From: a virus
Virus record (IMG/VR): IMGVR_UViG_3300044825_002608
Location: 1-64,000 of that record
Strand: one strand, 5' to 3'
Length of the DNA stretch: 64,000 bases
Every line of letters starts with the position of its first letter. Within the stretch, counting starts at the first letter, position 1. Shown here piece by piece: positions 31,243-40,360 of the stretch. A program made the translations under genes and the position numbers. Under the pieces are notes generated by a model that saw nothing but the letters and a program-made list of their open reading frames with translations, was not told the origin of the DNA and ran no database searches.

Positions 31243-31908
31243 ATGAAAATTTTTTTAGATACTGCTGATATTTCATTAATTAAATCAGCATACGACACAG
31301 GATTGCTTGATGGTGTAACTACAAATCCATCAATTATTCTTAAAAGTGGTAAACAACTTTTAGAAGTAATTAGAGAGATATCAACCAATTTTTCAAACTT
31401 GATTAGTATCTCTGCAGAAGTTGTTGCAGATACTGCAGAGGAGATGCTTTCGCAAGCACAGCAATATTACACAATCTCCCCTTCAGTTACCATTAAAGTT
31501 CCTTGTACAGTGGAAGGACTTAAAGCATGTAAGTTTCTTTCTGATAAAGGAATACAAACAAATGTAACTTTGGTTTTTTCTGTTTCTCAAGCAATACTTG
31601 CATCAAAGGCAGGTGCAACATTCATTTCACCTTTTATAGGTCGTTGGATGGATAATTCAGTTGATGGAGTTGAATTAATTAAAAATATTCGTAAAGCATT
31701 TGATTACTCTGGCACATCAACACAAATTCTTGCAGCATCTATTCGTGATGTAAGACAAGTAGAACAGTCTGCTTTGAATGGTGCTGATGTAGTTACTATT
31801 CCACCAATCGTATTTTGGTCAATGTATAAAAATGTTTTGACCGATAAAGGTTTGGAACTATTCCAAAAAGATTGGGAAGAAGTGCTGAATTCTGTGGATA
31901 AAAAGTGA
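31243..31908 (+). CDS. talC: Transaldolase TalC
   Basis: 221-residue short transaldolase/fructose-6-phosphate-aldolase type. FLDTADISLIKSAYDTGLLDGVTTNPSI is the N-terminal signature; the Schiff-base Lys is in PSVTIKVPCTVEGLKA; later FISPFIGRWMDN and VTIPPIVF. TalC is a hallmark cyanophage metabolic gene that shifts host carbon into the pentose phosphate pathway for NADPH and ribose. An AAGGAG site precedes it. It works with gnd downstream. Confidence 0.96.
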   Translation: MKIFLDTADISLIKSAYDTGLLDGVTTNPSIILKSGKQLLEVIREISTNFSNLISISAEVVADTAEEMLSQAQQYYTISPSVTIKVPCTVEGLKACKFLSDKGIQTNVTLVFSVSQAILASKAGATFISPFIGRWMDNSVDGVELIKNIRKAFDYSGTSTQILAASIRDVRQVEQSALNGADVVTIPPIVFWSMYKNVLTDKGLELFQKDWEEVLNSVDKK

Positions 31909-32108
31909 AAACGGAACATCAATGCTGGCATTTTGTGATGTCTTCTCTTGCGAGAATTTATGGTGTACCTAAAGTAAAAAGTGAAGAATCATTTCATGTA
32001 TTTGCATTAGAATGGTGTGACGAGCATAATTACAGATGTGATATTCTTAGTGGATTAAATGAGGTTGATAGTTATTTTAAACAACAATACGAATCTTGGG
32101 AGAATTAA
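31905..32108 (+). CDS. 67-aa hypothetical between talC and gnd
   Basis: MKTEHQCWHFVMSSLARIYG..., ending SYFKQQYESWEN; Cys/His/Trp-rich. Overlaps talC by 4 nt and lies immediately before gnd, so it belongs to the pentose-phosphate operon. No family recognised; an adaptor or regulator is conceivable but unsupported. Confidence 0.7.
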   Translation: MKTEHQCWHFVMSSLARIYGVPKVKSEESFHVFALEWCDEHNYRCDILSGLNEVDSYFKQQYESWEN

Positions 32109-33131
32109 ATGAAAGTAGGATTAATTGGACTTGGTAGAATGGGTGAAGGGATGTCCCGTCGTATGATGAAATCGGGAATAGAAGTTTGGGGTTATCGTAG
32201 GAATTACGATAAGGCACAAGAAGCATATGAAAAAGGATATGTTAATGGCGTTACAACTTCTATACAAAGTCTTGTTCAAGTAGTTAAAGAAGGTGGAAAA
32301 CCAGGAATTTTCCAAATGGTTGTTCCTGCAGAAACGGTGGAGGAAACGATTAATGAGTTATTACGATTTTGTGGTGAAGGAGATATTATTATTGATCATG
32401 GCAATAGCAATTTTAAAGACAGTCGGAAAAGAGCAGAACGTCTGGCAAAATTTGGTATCCAATATATTGATTGTGGCACTAGCGGTGGTGTTTATGGTCT
32501 GGATCGTGGATACTGTCTTATGGTTGGGGGTGGAGATACTGCAGTCTCCACTTGTTCGCGTATTTTTAATGCCCTTGCCCCAGGAATCGACGCTGCCCCC
32601 AGAACTCAATTTGACTCAGATATAACTTCTGCTGAATATGGATGGTTGCATTGTGGTGGACCGGGTGCTGGACACTTTGTGAAAATGGTCCACAATGGCA
32701 TTGAATATGGCATTATGCAAGCATATGCTGAAGGATTTAATATCTTGAAGAATGCGAACAATGGAGCACAATATGTCAAAGAGGGAGACGCAGAGGTTGC
32801 CCCTATGGCAGACCCAGAATCTTATTGCTATGATATTGATGTTGCTGAGGTTGCTGAGTTGTGGCGTCGTGGTAGCGTTGTTGGGTCTTGGTTACTTGAT
32901 CTTACCGCTGATGTTCTTCGCAATGATGGTCAACTTAAACAGTTCTCTGGAGGCGTATCCGACAGTGGTGAGGGTCGTTGGACTGTTTCTGCCGCTGTGG
33001 ATCTTGGTGTACCCGCTCCTGTTATCACCACTGCTCTTTATGAGAGATTTAATTCACGCAATCTGGGAACTTTCGCTGCCAAGATTCTGAATGGTATGCG
33101 ATATATGTTTGGAGGACATCATGTGAGGTAA
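32109..33131 (+). CDS. gnd: 6-phosphogluconate dehydrogenase (short form)
   Basis: 340 residues, the short decarboxylating form (long forms are about 470). GLIGLGRMGEGMSRRMMKSG is the nucleotide-binding motif, with YRRN suggesting NADP specificity. IIDHGNSNFKDS, YIDCGTSGGVYGLDRGYCLMVGG and the signature FVKMVHNGIEYGIMQAYAEG follow; GAGHF and the Lys are intact. Produces NADPH and ribulose-5-phosphate; pairs with talC to feed nucleotide synthesis. No zwf is visible in this window. Confidence 0.96.
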   Translation: MKVGLIGLGRMGEGMSRRMMKSGIEVWGYRRNYDKAQEAYEKGYVNGVTTSIQSLVQVVKEGGKPGIFQMVVPAETVEETINELLRFCGEGDIIIDHGNSNFKDSRKRAERLAKFGIQYIDCGTSGGVYGLDRGYCLMVGGGDTAVSTCSRIFNALAPGIDAAPRTQFDSDITSAEYGWLHCGGPGAGHFVKMVHNGIEYGIMQAYAEGFNILKNANNGAQYVKEGDAEVAPMADPESYCYDIDVAEVAELWRRGSVVGSWLLDLTADVLRNDGQLKQFSGGVSDSGEGRWTVSAAVDLGVPAPVITTALYERFNSRNLGTFAAKILNGMRYMFGGHHVR

Positions 33132-33153
33132 AATTTTTTCTTTGGTGATGGGA

Positions 33154-33182
33154 TTGACATGATTTTGGTATTGCTATATAAT
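33154..33182 (+). promoter_or_regulatory. Consensus sigma70 promoter of tRNA-Pro
   Basis: TTGACA (33154-33159), 17-bp spacer, TATAAT (33177-33182). Confidence 0.85.
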
Positions 33183-33195
33183 ATGTGAGTTGAAA

Positions 33196-33269
33196 CGGGG
33201 TGTAGCTCAGTTTGGTAGAGCACTCGCTTTGGGAGCGAGATGTCGCAGGTTCGAATCCTGTCACCCCGA
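33196..33269 (+). tRNA. tRNA-Pro(TGG)
   Basis: Acceptor CGGGGTG/CACCCCG, D-arm GCTC...GAGC, anticodon stem CTCGC/GCGAG with loop TTTGGGA, T-arm GCAGG TTCGAAT CCTGT. Confidence 0.94.
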
Positions 33270-33293
33270 TTGCCAGTTTCCATACTGGCACAC

Positions 33294-33322
33294 TTGACAC
33301 AAAACTAACCAACCCTTATAAT
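33294..33322 (+). promoter_or_regulatory. Consensus sigma70 promoter
   Basis: TTGACA (33294-33299), 17-bp spacer, TATAAT (33317-33322), upstream of the gene at 33346. Confidence 0.85.
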
Positions 33323-33345
33323 ACTAGAGTAAATCATTCAAAACA

Positions 33346-33561
33346 ATGTCTCTGATCTCAAAATTCAAGAAAGATGTTAGCACTCTTCGTCTTGCTGCTA
33401 ATGGAGAAATCTACCTTGATGTAAAGAATCCGAAACTTTATAAAAAGGTTCGTCGCTTCTACGAAAACGAAGGAGTGGTGTTCTCTGGAGAACCACTTGA
33501 TGATTATGAAATGCTTATGGAGTACGTTGCCCAAGATCTTGAATCCGTAGAGGTTGTTTGA
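33346..33561 (+). CDS. 71-aa hypothetical protein
   Basis: MSLISKFKKDVSTLRLAANGEIYLDVKNPKLYKKVRRFYENEGVVFSGEPLDDYEMLMEYVAQDLESVEVV. Basic N-terminal half, acidic C-terminal half. Has its own consensus promoter, so probably an early gene. Coupled by ATGA to the next gene. Function unknown. Confidence 0.72.
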   Translation: MSLISKFKKDVSTLRLAANGEIYLDVKNPKLYKKVRRFYENEGVVFSGEPLDDYEMLMEYVAQDLESVEVV

Positions 33562-33791
33562 TGAAAGTTCTTTTTGAACGTGAAGGATACCGTTTCGTTG
33601 AAAATGGTATCCTTGAGATAAACGGAAAACCAGATTATCGTATGCAAAAGCAAAATTACTATACGAAACGCTGGAATGACATTTATCTTTTCGATAATGG
33701 TATGCAATGTTCTCTAGCAATGGAAGACATTGACTATGCCCGATGGTTGGATCCTGATGGGATTCCTTGTTATGTGAGAGATGATGGTTAA
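33561..33791 (+). CDS. 76-aa hypothetical protein
   Basis: MKVLFEREGYRFVENGILEINGKPDYRMQKQNYYTKRWNDIYLFDNGMQCSLAMEDIDYARWLDPDGIPCYVRDDG: beta-rich, aromatic; possibly interacts with the product of the preceding coupled gene. ATG 33561 overlaps the previous stop by 1 nt. No family recognised. Confidence 0.7.
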   Translation: MKVLFEREGYRFVENGILEINGKPDYRMQKQNYYTKRWNDIYLFDNGMQCSLAMEDIDYARWLDPDGIPCYVRDDG

Positions 33792-33842
33792 ATAGTCTCG
33801 GTTATGACTTAAAACTAAGCCCTGGTCGGGAGCAACCCCCTT

Positions 33843-34076
33843 ATGTCCAAAACAAGTATCTTACGATATCTTGGAAATATTCTCCTCATAATTGGTTATC
33901 AAACTATGCTGTGGGGAGATTTTAAGTATGGGTTACTTCTTAAATGTTTTGGTGGTTTATTAACCATACCCTTTGCAATTAAGTTAAAACTTTGGGATGT
34001 ATTATTTTTATGTGCATTCTTTACTTTCACGGAAGTATCAAAGTTAACCCAACTTTTCCTAGTTAGTTCAAACTAG
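33843..34076 (+). CDS. 77-aa membrane protein
   Basis: MSKTSILRYLGNILLIIGYQ... with two or three hydrophobic helices (about 9-24, 29-48, 50-70). It sits between the early small genes and the structured RNA upstream of gmd. Similar small membrane proteins occur in cyanophages; function unknown. Confidence 0.65.
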   Translation: MSKTSILRYLGNILLIIGYQTMLWGDFKYGLLLKCFGGLLTIPFAIKLKLWDVLFLCAFFTFTEVSKLTQLFLVSSN

Positions 34077-34097
34077 GTGGTGGAGTCAATTTGACCC

Positions 34098-34207
34098 CTT
34101 ATGGTTTCTTGCCTTTCCTTTAAAAGGCAAGTGGTGCGGATGGGATCTTACTCCCGCCTGGTTTCCAATTTCCAGTCAAAGAATTGGTGGCGAGCCTGAG
34201 CACACGG
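34098..34207 (+). ncRNA. Candidate structured leader RNA upstream of the sugar island
   Basis: Three consecutive stems: CTTGCCTTT/AAAGGCAAG (34108-34116/34123-34131), GGGA/TCCC (34142-34145/34152-34155) and CCAATT/AATTGG (34165-34170/34182-34187), followed directly by an intrinsic terminator and then gmd. The arrangement resembles a riboswitch/attenuator leader or a small RNA. The published wcaG RNA motif (sugar genes, cyanophages) is a natural comparison, untested here. Confidence 0.45.
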
Positions 34208-34236
34208 AGGTGGGTTGCATAAACCCACCTTTTTTA
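34208..34236 (+). terminator. Terminator upstream of gmd
   Basis: AGGTGGGTT (34208-34216) pairs with AACCCACCT (34222-34230), T-run to 34235. Confidence 0.85.
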
Positions 34237-34243
34237 GTATAAT
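34215..34243 (+). promoter_or_regulatory. Promoter overlapping the terminator, upstream of gmd
   Basis: TTGCAT (34215-34220, in the terminator loop) and TATAAT (34238-34243), 17-bp spacer. Same design as at 3294-3322. Confidence 0.55.
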
Positions 34244-34263
34244 GAAATGAGAGATATTTTTTT

Positions 34264-35265
34264 ATGAAAGTTGCTTTAATTACCGGAATTACAGGACAAG
34301 ATGGATCTTATCTTGCAGAATTTCTACTGGAAAAGGGATATCAAGTTCATGGAATTATTAGAAGAAATTCTAGTATAAACACGCATAGATTAGATCATAT
34401 CTTTGATAGTATTAAATTGCATTATGGCGATTTAACAGATTCTACAAATTTAATAAAAGTCATTCAGTGTGTCCAACCTCATGAGATTTATAATCTTGGT
34501 GCTCAAAGTCATGTAAAAGTTTCATTTGAAATGCCAGAATATACTGGTGAAACTGATGCACTGGGAACTCTTCGTATTCTTGAAGCAGTTCGTTTGCTTG
34601 GTATGGAAAATCATACTAGAATTTACCAAGCATCAACATCTGAAATGTTTGGAAAGGTGCAAGAGGTTCCTCAAAAAGAAACTACACCTTTTTATCCACG
34701 CTCACCCTATGGAGTCGCAAAAGTTTATGGATACTGGATTGTCAAAAACTACAGAGAATCATATGGACTACATGCAAGTTCTGGAATTCTTTTCAATCAC
34801 GAATCCCCTAGAAGAGGAGAAACTTTTGTCACAAGAAAAATCACTCGCGGACTATCATCTATTTCAACTGGGCAACAAGATGTATTATATCTCGGGAATT
34901 TGAATGCAAAAAGAGATTGGGGTCACGCTAAAGATTTTGTTGAGGCAATGTGGTTAATGCTTCAACAAGATGAACCTGATGATTATGTAATCGCAACAGG
35001 AAAGCAATATTCAGTTAGAGAGTTTATTGAAGCAGCGGCACCTTACTTTGGAATGAAAATTACATGGAAAGGTGAAGATATTGATGAAGTTGGAATTGAC
35101 AAACTTACCGGAAAAACGGTCATTAAAGTAGATCCTAAATATTTTCGACCTGCTGAAGTAGAGACCTTATTAGGTGATGCCACTAAGGCAAAACAAAAAT
35201 TAGGTTGGGAACCTAAAATTTCATTTGAACAATTAGTTGAGGATATGTGCATCTATGGGCAATGA
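34264..35265 (+). CDS. gmd: GDP-mannose 4,6-dehydratase
   Basis: 333 residues, SDR-fold. [34 protein letters not shown] is the NADP-binding N-terminus characteristic of [20 protein letters not shown] and [20 protein letters not shown] carry the catalytic Ser/Thr and Yxxx[18 protein letters not shown] is the family signature. Converts GDP-mannose to GDP-4-keto-6-deoxymannose, the first step to GDP-L-fucose, completed by fcl at 36506. First gene of the glycan island. Confidence 0.96.
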   Translation: MKVALITGITGQDGSYLAEFLLEKGYQVHGIIRRNSSINTHRLDHIFDSIKLHYGDLTDSTNLIKVIQCVQPHEIYNLGAQSHVKVSFEMPEYTGETDALGTLRILEAVRLLGMENHTRIYQASTSEMFGKVQEVPQKETTPFYPRSPYGVAKVYGYWIVKNYRESYGLHASSGILFNHESPRRGETFVTRKITRGLSSISTGQQDVLYLGNLNAKRDWGHAKDFVEAMWLMLQQDEPDDYVIATGKQYSVREFIEAAAPYFGMKITWKGEDIDEVGIDKLTGKTVIKVDPKYFRPAEVETLLGDATKAKQKLGWEPKISFEQLVEDMCIYGQ

Positions 35266-36502
35266 GATGTTTTATAAAATAGATAAATGTAGAATTTGTG
35301 GAAATGAGGATCTTATTGAGATTTTAGATTTAGGAAATCAATATGTTTCTGGAATATTTCCTAAGAAAGTAGATTTAAATTTATACAGAGGACCATTAAA
35401 ACTAGTTAAATGCAGTGAAAGTGGTGGTGGTTGTGGTCATGTTCAACTAGAACACACATTTCATCTACCAACAATGTATGGTGATGAGTATGGGTATCGC
35501 TCTGGTCTTAATAAGAGTATGGTTGATCATTTAAATTCAAAATATAATAAAATTGTAGATTTTATAAATTTTGATGATAATGACATTGTGATTGATATTG
35601 CAGGAAATGATGGAACATTTCTTGGATTCTTTCCAACAAATTTAAGACTTCTAAGTATTGATCCAACATCTAAGAAGTTTTCAAAATATTTCAAAGATCA
35701 TGTGAAATATACTCCAAACTTTTTTTCCGAAGATTTGTATAGACAGAATTTTGGTAATGAAAAGGCAAAGTTGGTCACATCATTTTCTATGTTTTATGAC
35801 TTAGAAAATCCTTGTCAGTTTGCAAAAGAAGTTAACAACATTCTTGATCCAGAAAAAGGAATCTGGGTGTTGGAGCAAAGTTATATGCCAACTATGGTAG
35901 ATAAAAATTCCTTTGACACCATATGCCATGAGCATCTTTCTTATTATGGAATGAAGCAAATGAAATACATATTTGATCATTCTAATTTTAAGATTGTGGA
36001 TTTTGAATTTAATGATGTGAATGGAGGAAGTGTATCCATTGTAGTTGCTAATAAAAATAGTCAGTATGTTGAATGTAGTGAAAAACTTAATTCAATTTTA
36101 AAATTTGAAATAGACGACGGATATAATACCGTTGAATTGTGGAAAAAATTTGAAGATAATATTAATTCCTGTAAAATTAAATTTTTTGAAATTGTTAATC
36201 AACTAAAGACTGATGGTCTAAGAATTGCTGCCTTGGGTGCTAGTACAAAGGGTAATATAACACTTCAAACTTGGAATCTAAGTGAATGTATAGAAGTAAT
36301 AGGAGATGTAAATCCTGAAAAAAATGGATCATTTACCCCAGGTACATGGATTCCAATTAAAGATGAAAATAGTGTAATTGATCAGTACGATGTTTTTGTC
36401 ATTCTTCCTTGGCATTTTAGAAACTTCTTCATGAATGCCGAAAAATTTAAAGGTAAAAAACTTTTATTTCCTTTGCCAAATCCTGAACTTATCACGGTGT
36501 AA
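35255..36502 (+). CDS. Sugar C-methyltransferase-like SAM enzyme
   Basis: 415 residues (ATG 35255; ATG 35267 right after the gmd stop is possible). The N-terminal zinc-binding part CRICGN...C...CGHVQL, SAM-binding [14 protein letters not shown] (about 105-118), [17 protein letters not shown] (His-rich catalytic loop) and a C-terminal Rossmann-like half ([35 protein letters not shown]) match the three-domain NDP-keto-deoxysugar C-methyltransferase family (NovU/TylCIII-like). A substrate such as the 4-keto-6-deoxymannose intermediate made by Gmd is plausible, since the gene lies between gmd and fcl. Confidence 0.85.
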   Translation: MGNEMFYKIDKCRICGNEDLIEILDLGNQYVSGIFPKKVDLNLYRGPLKLVKCSESGGGCGHVQLEHTFHLPTMYGDEYGYRSGLNKSMVDHLNSKYNKIVDFINFDDNDIVIDIAGNDGTFLGFFPTNLRLLSIDPTSKKFSKYFKDHVKYTPNFFSEDLYRQNFGNEKAKLVTSFSMFYDLENPCQFAKEVNNILDPEKGIWVLEQSYMPTMVDKNSFDTICHEHLSYYGMKQMKYIFDHSNFKIVDFEFNDVNGGSVSIVVANKNSQYVECSEKLNSILKFEIDDGYNTVELWKKFEDNINSCKIKFFEIVNQLKTDGLRIAALGASTKGNITLQTWNLSECIEVIGDVNPEKNGSFTPGTWIPIKDENSVIDQYDVFVILPWHFRNFFMNAEKFKGKKLLFPLPNPELITV

Positions 36503-36505
36503 ATT

Positions 36506-37447
36506 ATGAAAATGAATAAAGATTCTAAAATTTTTGTAGCTGGTCATAGAGGATTAGTTGGATCAGCAATCGTGAGATCTCTAAACGAAAGGGGATACAC
36601 TAATATAGTAACAAGAACCAGGTCAGAGGTTGATTTGTTAAATCAATCGCAAGTCGAAGAATTTTTTAAAACAGAAAACATTGACTACGTTTTTGATGCA
36701 GCTGCCCGTGTTGGGGGAATTAATGCAAATAATAAATATTCTGCTGAATTTGTATATGAGAATATTCAGATTCAAACTAATTTAATTCATTTCTCATGGA
36801 AATACGGTGTCAAAAAGTTTCTCTTTATTGGATCTGTTTGCATCTATCCAAAATATGCAGAAGTCCCTGTAAAAGAAGAATCTTTAATGACTGGTTATCT
36901 AGAACCTACAAATGATGCTTATGCCGTCGCTAAAATTTCGGGAATCAAAATGCTTCAGGCATACCATAAACAGTATGGATTTAAAAGCGTGTCTTTGATG
37001 CCATCTAACATCTATGGACCGGGGGACAATTTTCATCCAGAAAATGGGCACGTAATTCCTGCTATGATAACGAAATTTACCAATTCGAATGGAAAAAACG
37101 TTACATTCTGGGGCGATGGAACTCCAATGAGAGAATTTCTGTATTCTGATGATCTTGCAGATGCTTGTTTGTTTGCAATGGATAGATTTGAAAATGCAGA
37201 ATTAATTAATGTAGGATCTGGCAATAACGTGAGCATCAAAGAACTATCGCAAATGGTAGCGTCAGTTGTTGGATATTCTGGTAAAATAGATTGGGACACT
37301 TCCAAACCAAATGGCACACCAAATAGACCTTTAGATTATTCCAAAATTAAAGAACTTGGTTGGCAACCAAAACACACTCTTCATGAGGGACTTAAAAAAT
37401 CATATAAATGGTTTTTTGAAAACACTTGCTATGATTCATTAAAATAA
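36506..37447 (+). CDS. fcl: GDP-L-fucose synthase
   Basis: 313 residues, SDR epimerase/reductase. FVAGHRGLVGSAIVRSLNERGY (N-terminal NADP site), FDAAARVGGINANNKYSAEF, FIGSVCIYPKYAEVPVKEESL, YAVAKISGIKMLQAYHKQYG (YxxxK) and MPSNIYGPGDNFHPENGHVIPA are diagnostic for WcaG/Fcl. Epimerises and reduces the Gmd product to GDP-L-fucose, the donor for the GT11 enzyme at 46644. ATG 36512 is an alternative start. Confidence 0.96.
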   Translation: MKMNKDSKIFVAGHRGLVGSAIVRSLNERGYTNIVTRTRSEVDLLNQSQVEEFFKTENIDYVFDAAARVGGINANNKYSAEFVYENIQIQTNLIHFSWKYGVKKFLFIGSVCIYPKYAEVPVKEESLMTGYLEPTNDAYAVAKISGIKMLQAYHKQYGFKSVSLMPSNIYGPGDNFHPENGHVIPAMITKFTNSNGKNVTFWGDGTPMREFLYSDDLADACLFAMDRFENAELINVGSGNNVSIKELSQMVASVVGYSGKIDWDTSKPNGTPNRPLDYSKIKELGWQPKHTLHEGLKKSYKWFFENTCYDSLK

Positions 37448-37451
37448 AAAA

Positions 37452-38129
37452 ATGTATAATAAAGTTTTTAATTTACAGGATTTTGAGATTTTTAATAAAA
37501 TTCTATTAGAAAATCAGTGGAATTGTTTTCCACCTCAGCATCAATGGGAACACAGTACTCATGTTTGTAAAGTTGTAAGTTTACTTGAAATAGTAAAGCA
37601 ATTTGATAAACCACAAAAAATCGTAGACATAGGATCTGCTGCTGGAGCCTTTCCACACTTAGCACAAAAAATGGGACATGATGTAACTGCTATTGATCTG
37701 GAGGGGTATAAGTACTTTTCTCAACTTGGAACAAATGCACTTTCTAAACTAATTACTGGAGATATTTTTGTAGAACTTGATAAACTGGAAGACAATAGCG
37801 TAGATATTTTTTCTGATGTCTGCTCAGTTACTCATTTTAATCACGAATCATTTACAAACAAAGTTCATGATTTAAATCAATGGGAAAGAGTTTCTCAAAA
37901 AATTCACAGACCTTTGAAAAAGAATGGGCACTTTATAGTTTCAACAGATTGTAATGTTAGTAATACAAATGGTGAATTTATTTCACCATCCAAAATTATT
38001 GAATATGTTGAAAAAAATGGATTTGCTCTAAATGGTGAGTACAAAAAAGAATATGAAAATACAGATTGTTATATTGTATATAATGGTCAAAAACTTTCAG
38101 TAGTGTGCTTGGACTTCATAAAGTTATGA
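37452..38129 (+). CDS. SAM-dependent methyltransferase
   Basis: 225 residues. Motif I KIVDIGSAAGAFPHLAQKMGHDVTAIDLEG (about 57-86), then EDNSVDIFSDVCSVTHF and RPLKKNGHFIVSTD: a class I Rossmann methyltransferase. Acceptor unknown; probably a sugar of the glycan built by this island. Coupled by ATGA to the next gene. Confidence 0.82.
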   Translation: MYNKVFNLQDFEIFNKILLENQWNCFPPQHQWEHSTHVCKVVSLLEIVKQFDKPQKIVDIGSAAGAFPHLAQKMGHDVTAIDLEGYKYFSQLGTNALSKLITGDIFVELDKLEDNSVDIFSDVCSVTHFNHESFTNKVHDLNQWERVSQKIHRPLKKNGHFIVSTDCNVSNTNGEFISPSKIIEYVEKNGFALNGEYKKEYENTDCYIVYNGQKLSVVCLDFIKL

Positions 38130-38836
38130 AAAAAAAATTTGCTGTATGTTTTTCTGGATATCCTAGATTTGTCAAAAAAACATTTCCTGGGATATCTGAA
38201 AATTTATTAAAAGGACTGGGTGATTATGACATATATGCACACTTTCAATGGACTGATGATTGGAAAAATAAAAAAATCCATCATTGTTTTGATAAAACAT
38301 TCGAATCAAATGAATTAGAAGATTTTATTGAAGTATATACTCCATTTAATCTAAAAAAAATAAATGTAATTAAACCATATAATTTTGACGTATCAAATTA
38401 CAATGGACTATCGTTATATCCTGGAATGAATTTAACGATTGAACAGAGTAGAGATCAATTTTATAGAAGTAAGTGTCAATATCAGGGAATAGTTGATTGT
38501 ATTAATTTAATTGATAATTTGGAAGATTATGAATACTTTATCAGGATTAGATCTGATTTGATTTTTGAAAAGAAGTTAGAACTTAAAAATTTTGATAGCG
38601 ATTGTATTGTAAATCAAAATGGATATATTGCTGGTTGGGATAGGAAATTTTGCGATTGGTTTTTTATCTGTCCGCGAAATCAATTAAACTTTTTTAAAGA
38701 ACTTTCTAATATTGAACACCATTATAAAGACGGAATAGTTGCAATGCATTCTTTAGTAGAAGAATTGGGTATTCCATATAATATGAAAATTGACGAATTT
38801 AATATTCAATTACCATTTAAATTTTACTCTGAATAA
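38126..38836 (+). CDS. Putative glycosyltransferase, paralogue family (copy 1)
   Basis: 236 residues from ATG 38126. The N-terminus FAVCFSGYPRFVKKTFPGI and the central YEYFIRIRSDLIFEKKLEL (IRxRxD) match the two paralogues at 38842 and 44028. The RxRxD segment sits where GT-A enzymes have their DxD metal site, so a sugar or phospho-sugar transferase is likely. Precise donor unknown. Confidence 0.72.
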   Translation: MKKKFAVCFSGYPRFVKKTFPGISENLLKGLGDYDIYAHFQWTDDWKNKKIHHCFDKTFESNELEDFIEVYTPFNLKKINVIKPYNFDVSNYNGLSLYPGMNLTIEQSRDQFYRSKCQYQGIVDCINLIDNLEDYEYFIRIRSDLIFEKKLELKNFDSDCIVNQNGYIAGWDRKFCDWFFICPRNQLNFFKELSNIEHHYKDGIVAMHSLVEELGIPYNMKIDEFNIQLPFKFYSE

Positions 38837-38841
38837 ACTGT

Positions 38842-39618
38842 ATGAAAGTAGCATTAATTTTATCTGGTCAACCCAGATTTGTAAGAGAATCTTTTCCATA
38901 TCTGCATCAAAATATTATCAATCAATATGATGTTGATATTTTTGCACATTTATGGTTTGATGAAAATCTAACTAAAAATCCATATAAAGTTGAAGGTAAT
39001 TGGACTTCTCAAACAATTGATCAAAATGCTGTAGAATATTTCAAAGAACTTTATAGACCAAAATTAATTGAAGTTGAAGAAAGTATTCTTTTTAGAAATA
39101 AAAATTTAAACTTTGAACCTAGTTTAAAAAAGTATGTGAATTGGCCTACACCAAATGCTCCTGAAAATATGAAAAATGGAACCGAAGGGTTTTCAAATTT
39201 GATTAAATCAAATCAGATATCATATTTTTATAGTTTGAATAAGGCAAATAATTTAAAAAGAAAATATGAATATACTCATGATTTTAAGTATGATTGGGTA
39301 ATTAGAACAAGAACAGATATTCAGTTGCATAATGCATTAAGACTAGAAACCTATGATTCAAACTTTGTTCATTACACTGACATTAATAATCAAGAGTCTG
39401 TAACTCCTGGTTTGATATGTGATTGGATAAATTTTGGAAATTCTTATGTGATGGATATATTTAATAGTTGTTTTTCGGTTTATGACCATCTCATAAATAT
39501 GTGCATAGAAACTAACGAAGGATCCTGGTGTCCAGAATTAGTTCACCGAAAAATGATTGAATTGCACGGTATTAAAGCACAAGGGCACTTCATTTCAGCA
39601 TCTTTACCTAGATTTTAA
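38842..39618 (+). CDS. Putative glycosyltransferase, paralogue family (copy 2)
   Basis: 258 residues. MKVALILSGQPRFVRESFPYL; DVDIFAHLWFD; NQISYFYSLNKANNLKRKYE; YDWVIRTRTDIQLHNALRL. Shares the GQPR start, the 'sYFYSLxKaNxLKRxYE' segment and the IRxRxD core with copy 3 at 44028. Ends 1 nt before the nucleotidyltransferase. Confidence 0.74.
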   Translation: MKVALILSGQPRFVRESFPYLHQNIINQYDVDIFAHLWFDENLTKNPYKVEGNWTSQTIDQNAVEYFKELYRPKLIEVEESILFRNKNLNFEPSLKKYVNWPTPNAPENMKNGTEGFSNLIKSNQISYFYSLNKANNLKRKYEYTHDFKYDWVIRTRTDIQLHNALRLETYDSNFVHYTDINNQESVTPGLICDWINFGNSYVMDIFNSCFSVYDHLINMCIETNEGSWCPELVHRKMIELHGIKAQGHFISASLPRF

Positions 39619-39619
39619 T

Positions 39620-40360
39620 ATGAATATAGTAATACCCATGGCAGGAGAGGGAACTAGATTTCCCCGAGATCAGTATAAAATACCCAAGCCACTAATAGAG
39701 ATTAATGGTAAACCAATGATTCAATGTGCTGTTGAATCTCTTGGAATAATAGGAACTTATCATTTTCTGGTTAGAAAAGATAGTTATTATGATCAGGTAT
39801 GTACCCTTCTTCACAAAATTCTTCCAGATCCAAAAATTATTAGTGTTGAGGAAACTACCGAAGGTCCTGCTTCAAGTTGTCTCTTATTTAAAAACTACAT
39901 TAATAACGAGGAAGAATTAATTATATGTAATTGTGATCAAATAATGTTATGGGATCCTGAATTATTCTTGTTAAACGCTAGGTACTATAAGTATGATGGT
40001 ATGATCGTAACATATAGTACTAATACTCCAAAAAATAGTTTTGCCCGCGTTAACTTTGAAGGATTTGTGGAACAGATCAAAGAGAAGGAAGTTATTAGTA
40101 ATATATCTTTAAATGGAATACATTATTGGAGAAAAGGTAAATATTTTGTACACAGTGCCGAAAATATGATACAATGTGATGATAGAGCTCCTAATGGTGA
40201 ATTCTACGTTGGTCCAACCTATAACTATATGATAAAGGATGGACTGAAAGTAGGTGTTCATCATATTCCAAACTACCAACACAATCCAGTGGGAGTTCCA
40301 GAAGATCTACAACTTTATATTGAAAAAGTAAAAAACAATGCAAATTACAAAAATCACTGA
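39620..40360 (+). CDS. Sugar nucleotidyltransferase (GT-A fold)
   Basis: 246 residues. The signature IVIPMAGEGTRFPRDQYKIPKPLIEINGKPMI (GxGxR...KPKPLI, residues 3-33) and ICNCDQIM (metal-binding Asp) define an NTP-dependent sugar-1-phosphate nucleotidylyltransferase. It overlaps the cupin gene by 23 nt and begins the four-gene module that includes the RuBisCO-like protein. The sugar and nucleotide cannot be read from sequence. Confidence 0.85.
   Translation: MNIVIPMAGEGTRFPRDQYKIPKPLIEINGKPMIQCAVESLGIIGTYHFLVRKDSYYDQVCTLLHKILPDPKIISVEETTEGPASSCLLFKNYINNEEELIICNCDQIMLWDPELFLLNARYYKYDGMIVTYSTNTPKNSFARVNFEGFVEQIKEKEVISNISLNGIHYWRKGKYFVHSAENMIQCDDRAPNGEFYVGPTYNYMIKDGLKVGVHHIPNYQHNPVGVPEDLQLYIEKVKNNANYKNH

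Noticed and set aside
31243-33131. Complete oxidative pentose phosphate set including zwf or cp12
   Set aside because: Only talC and gnd are recognisable; the small genes between and after them do not show zwf or CP12 motifs.
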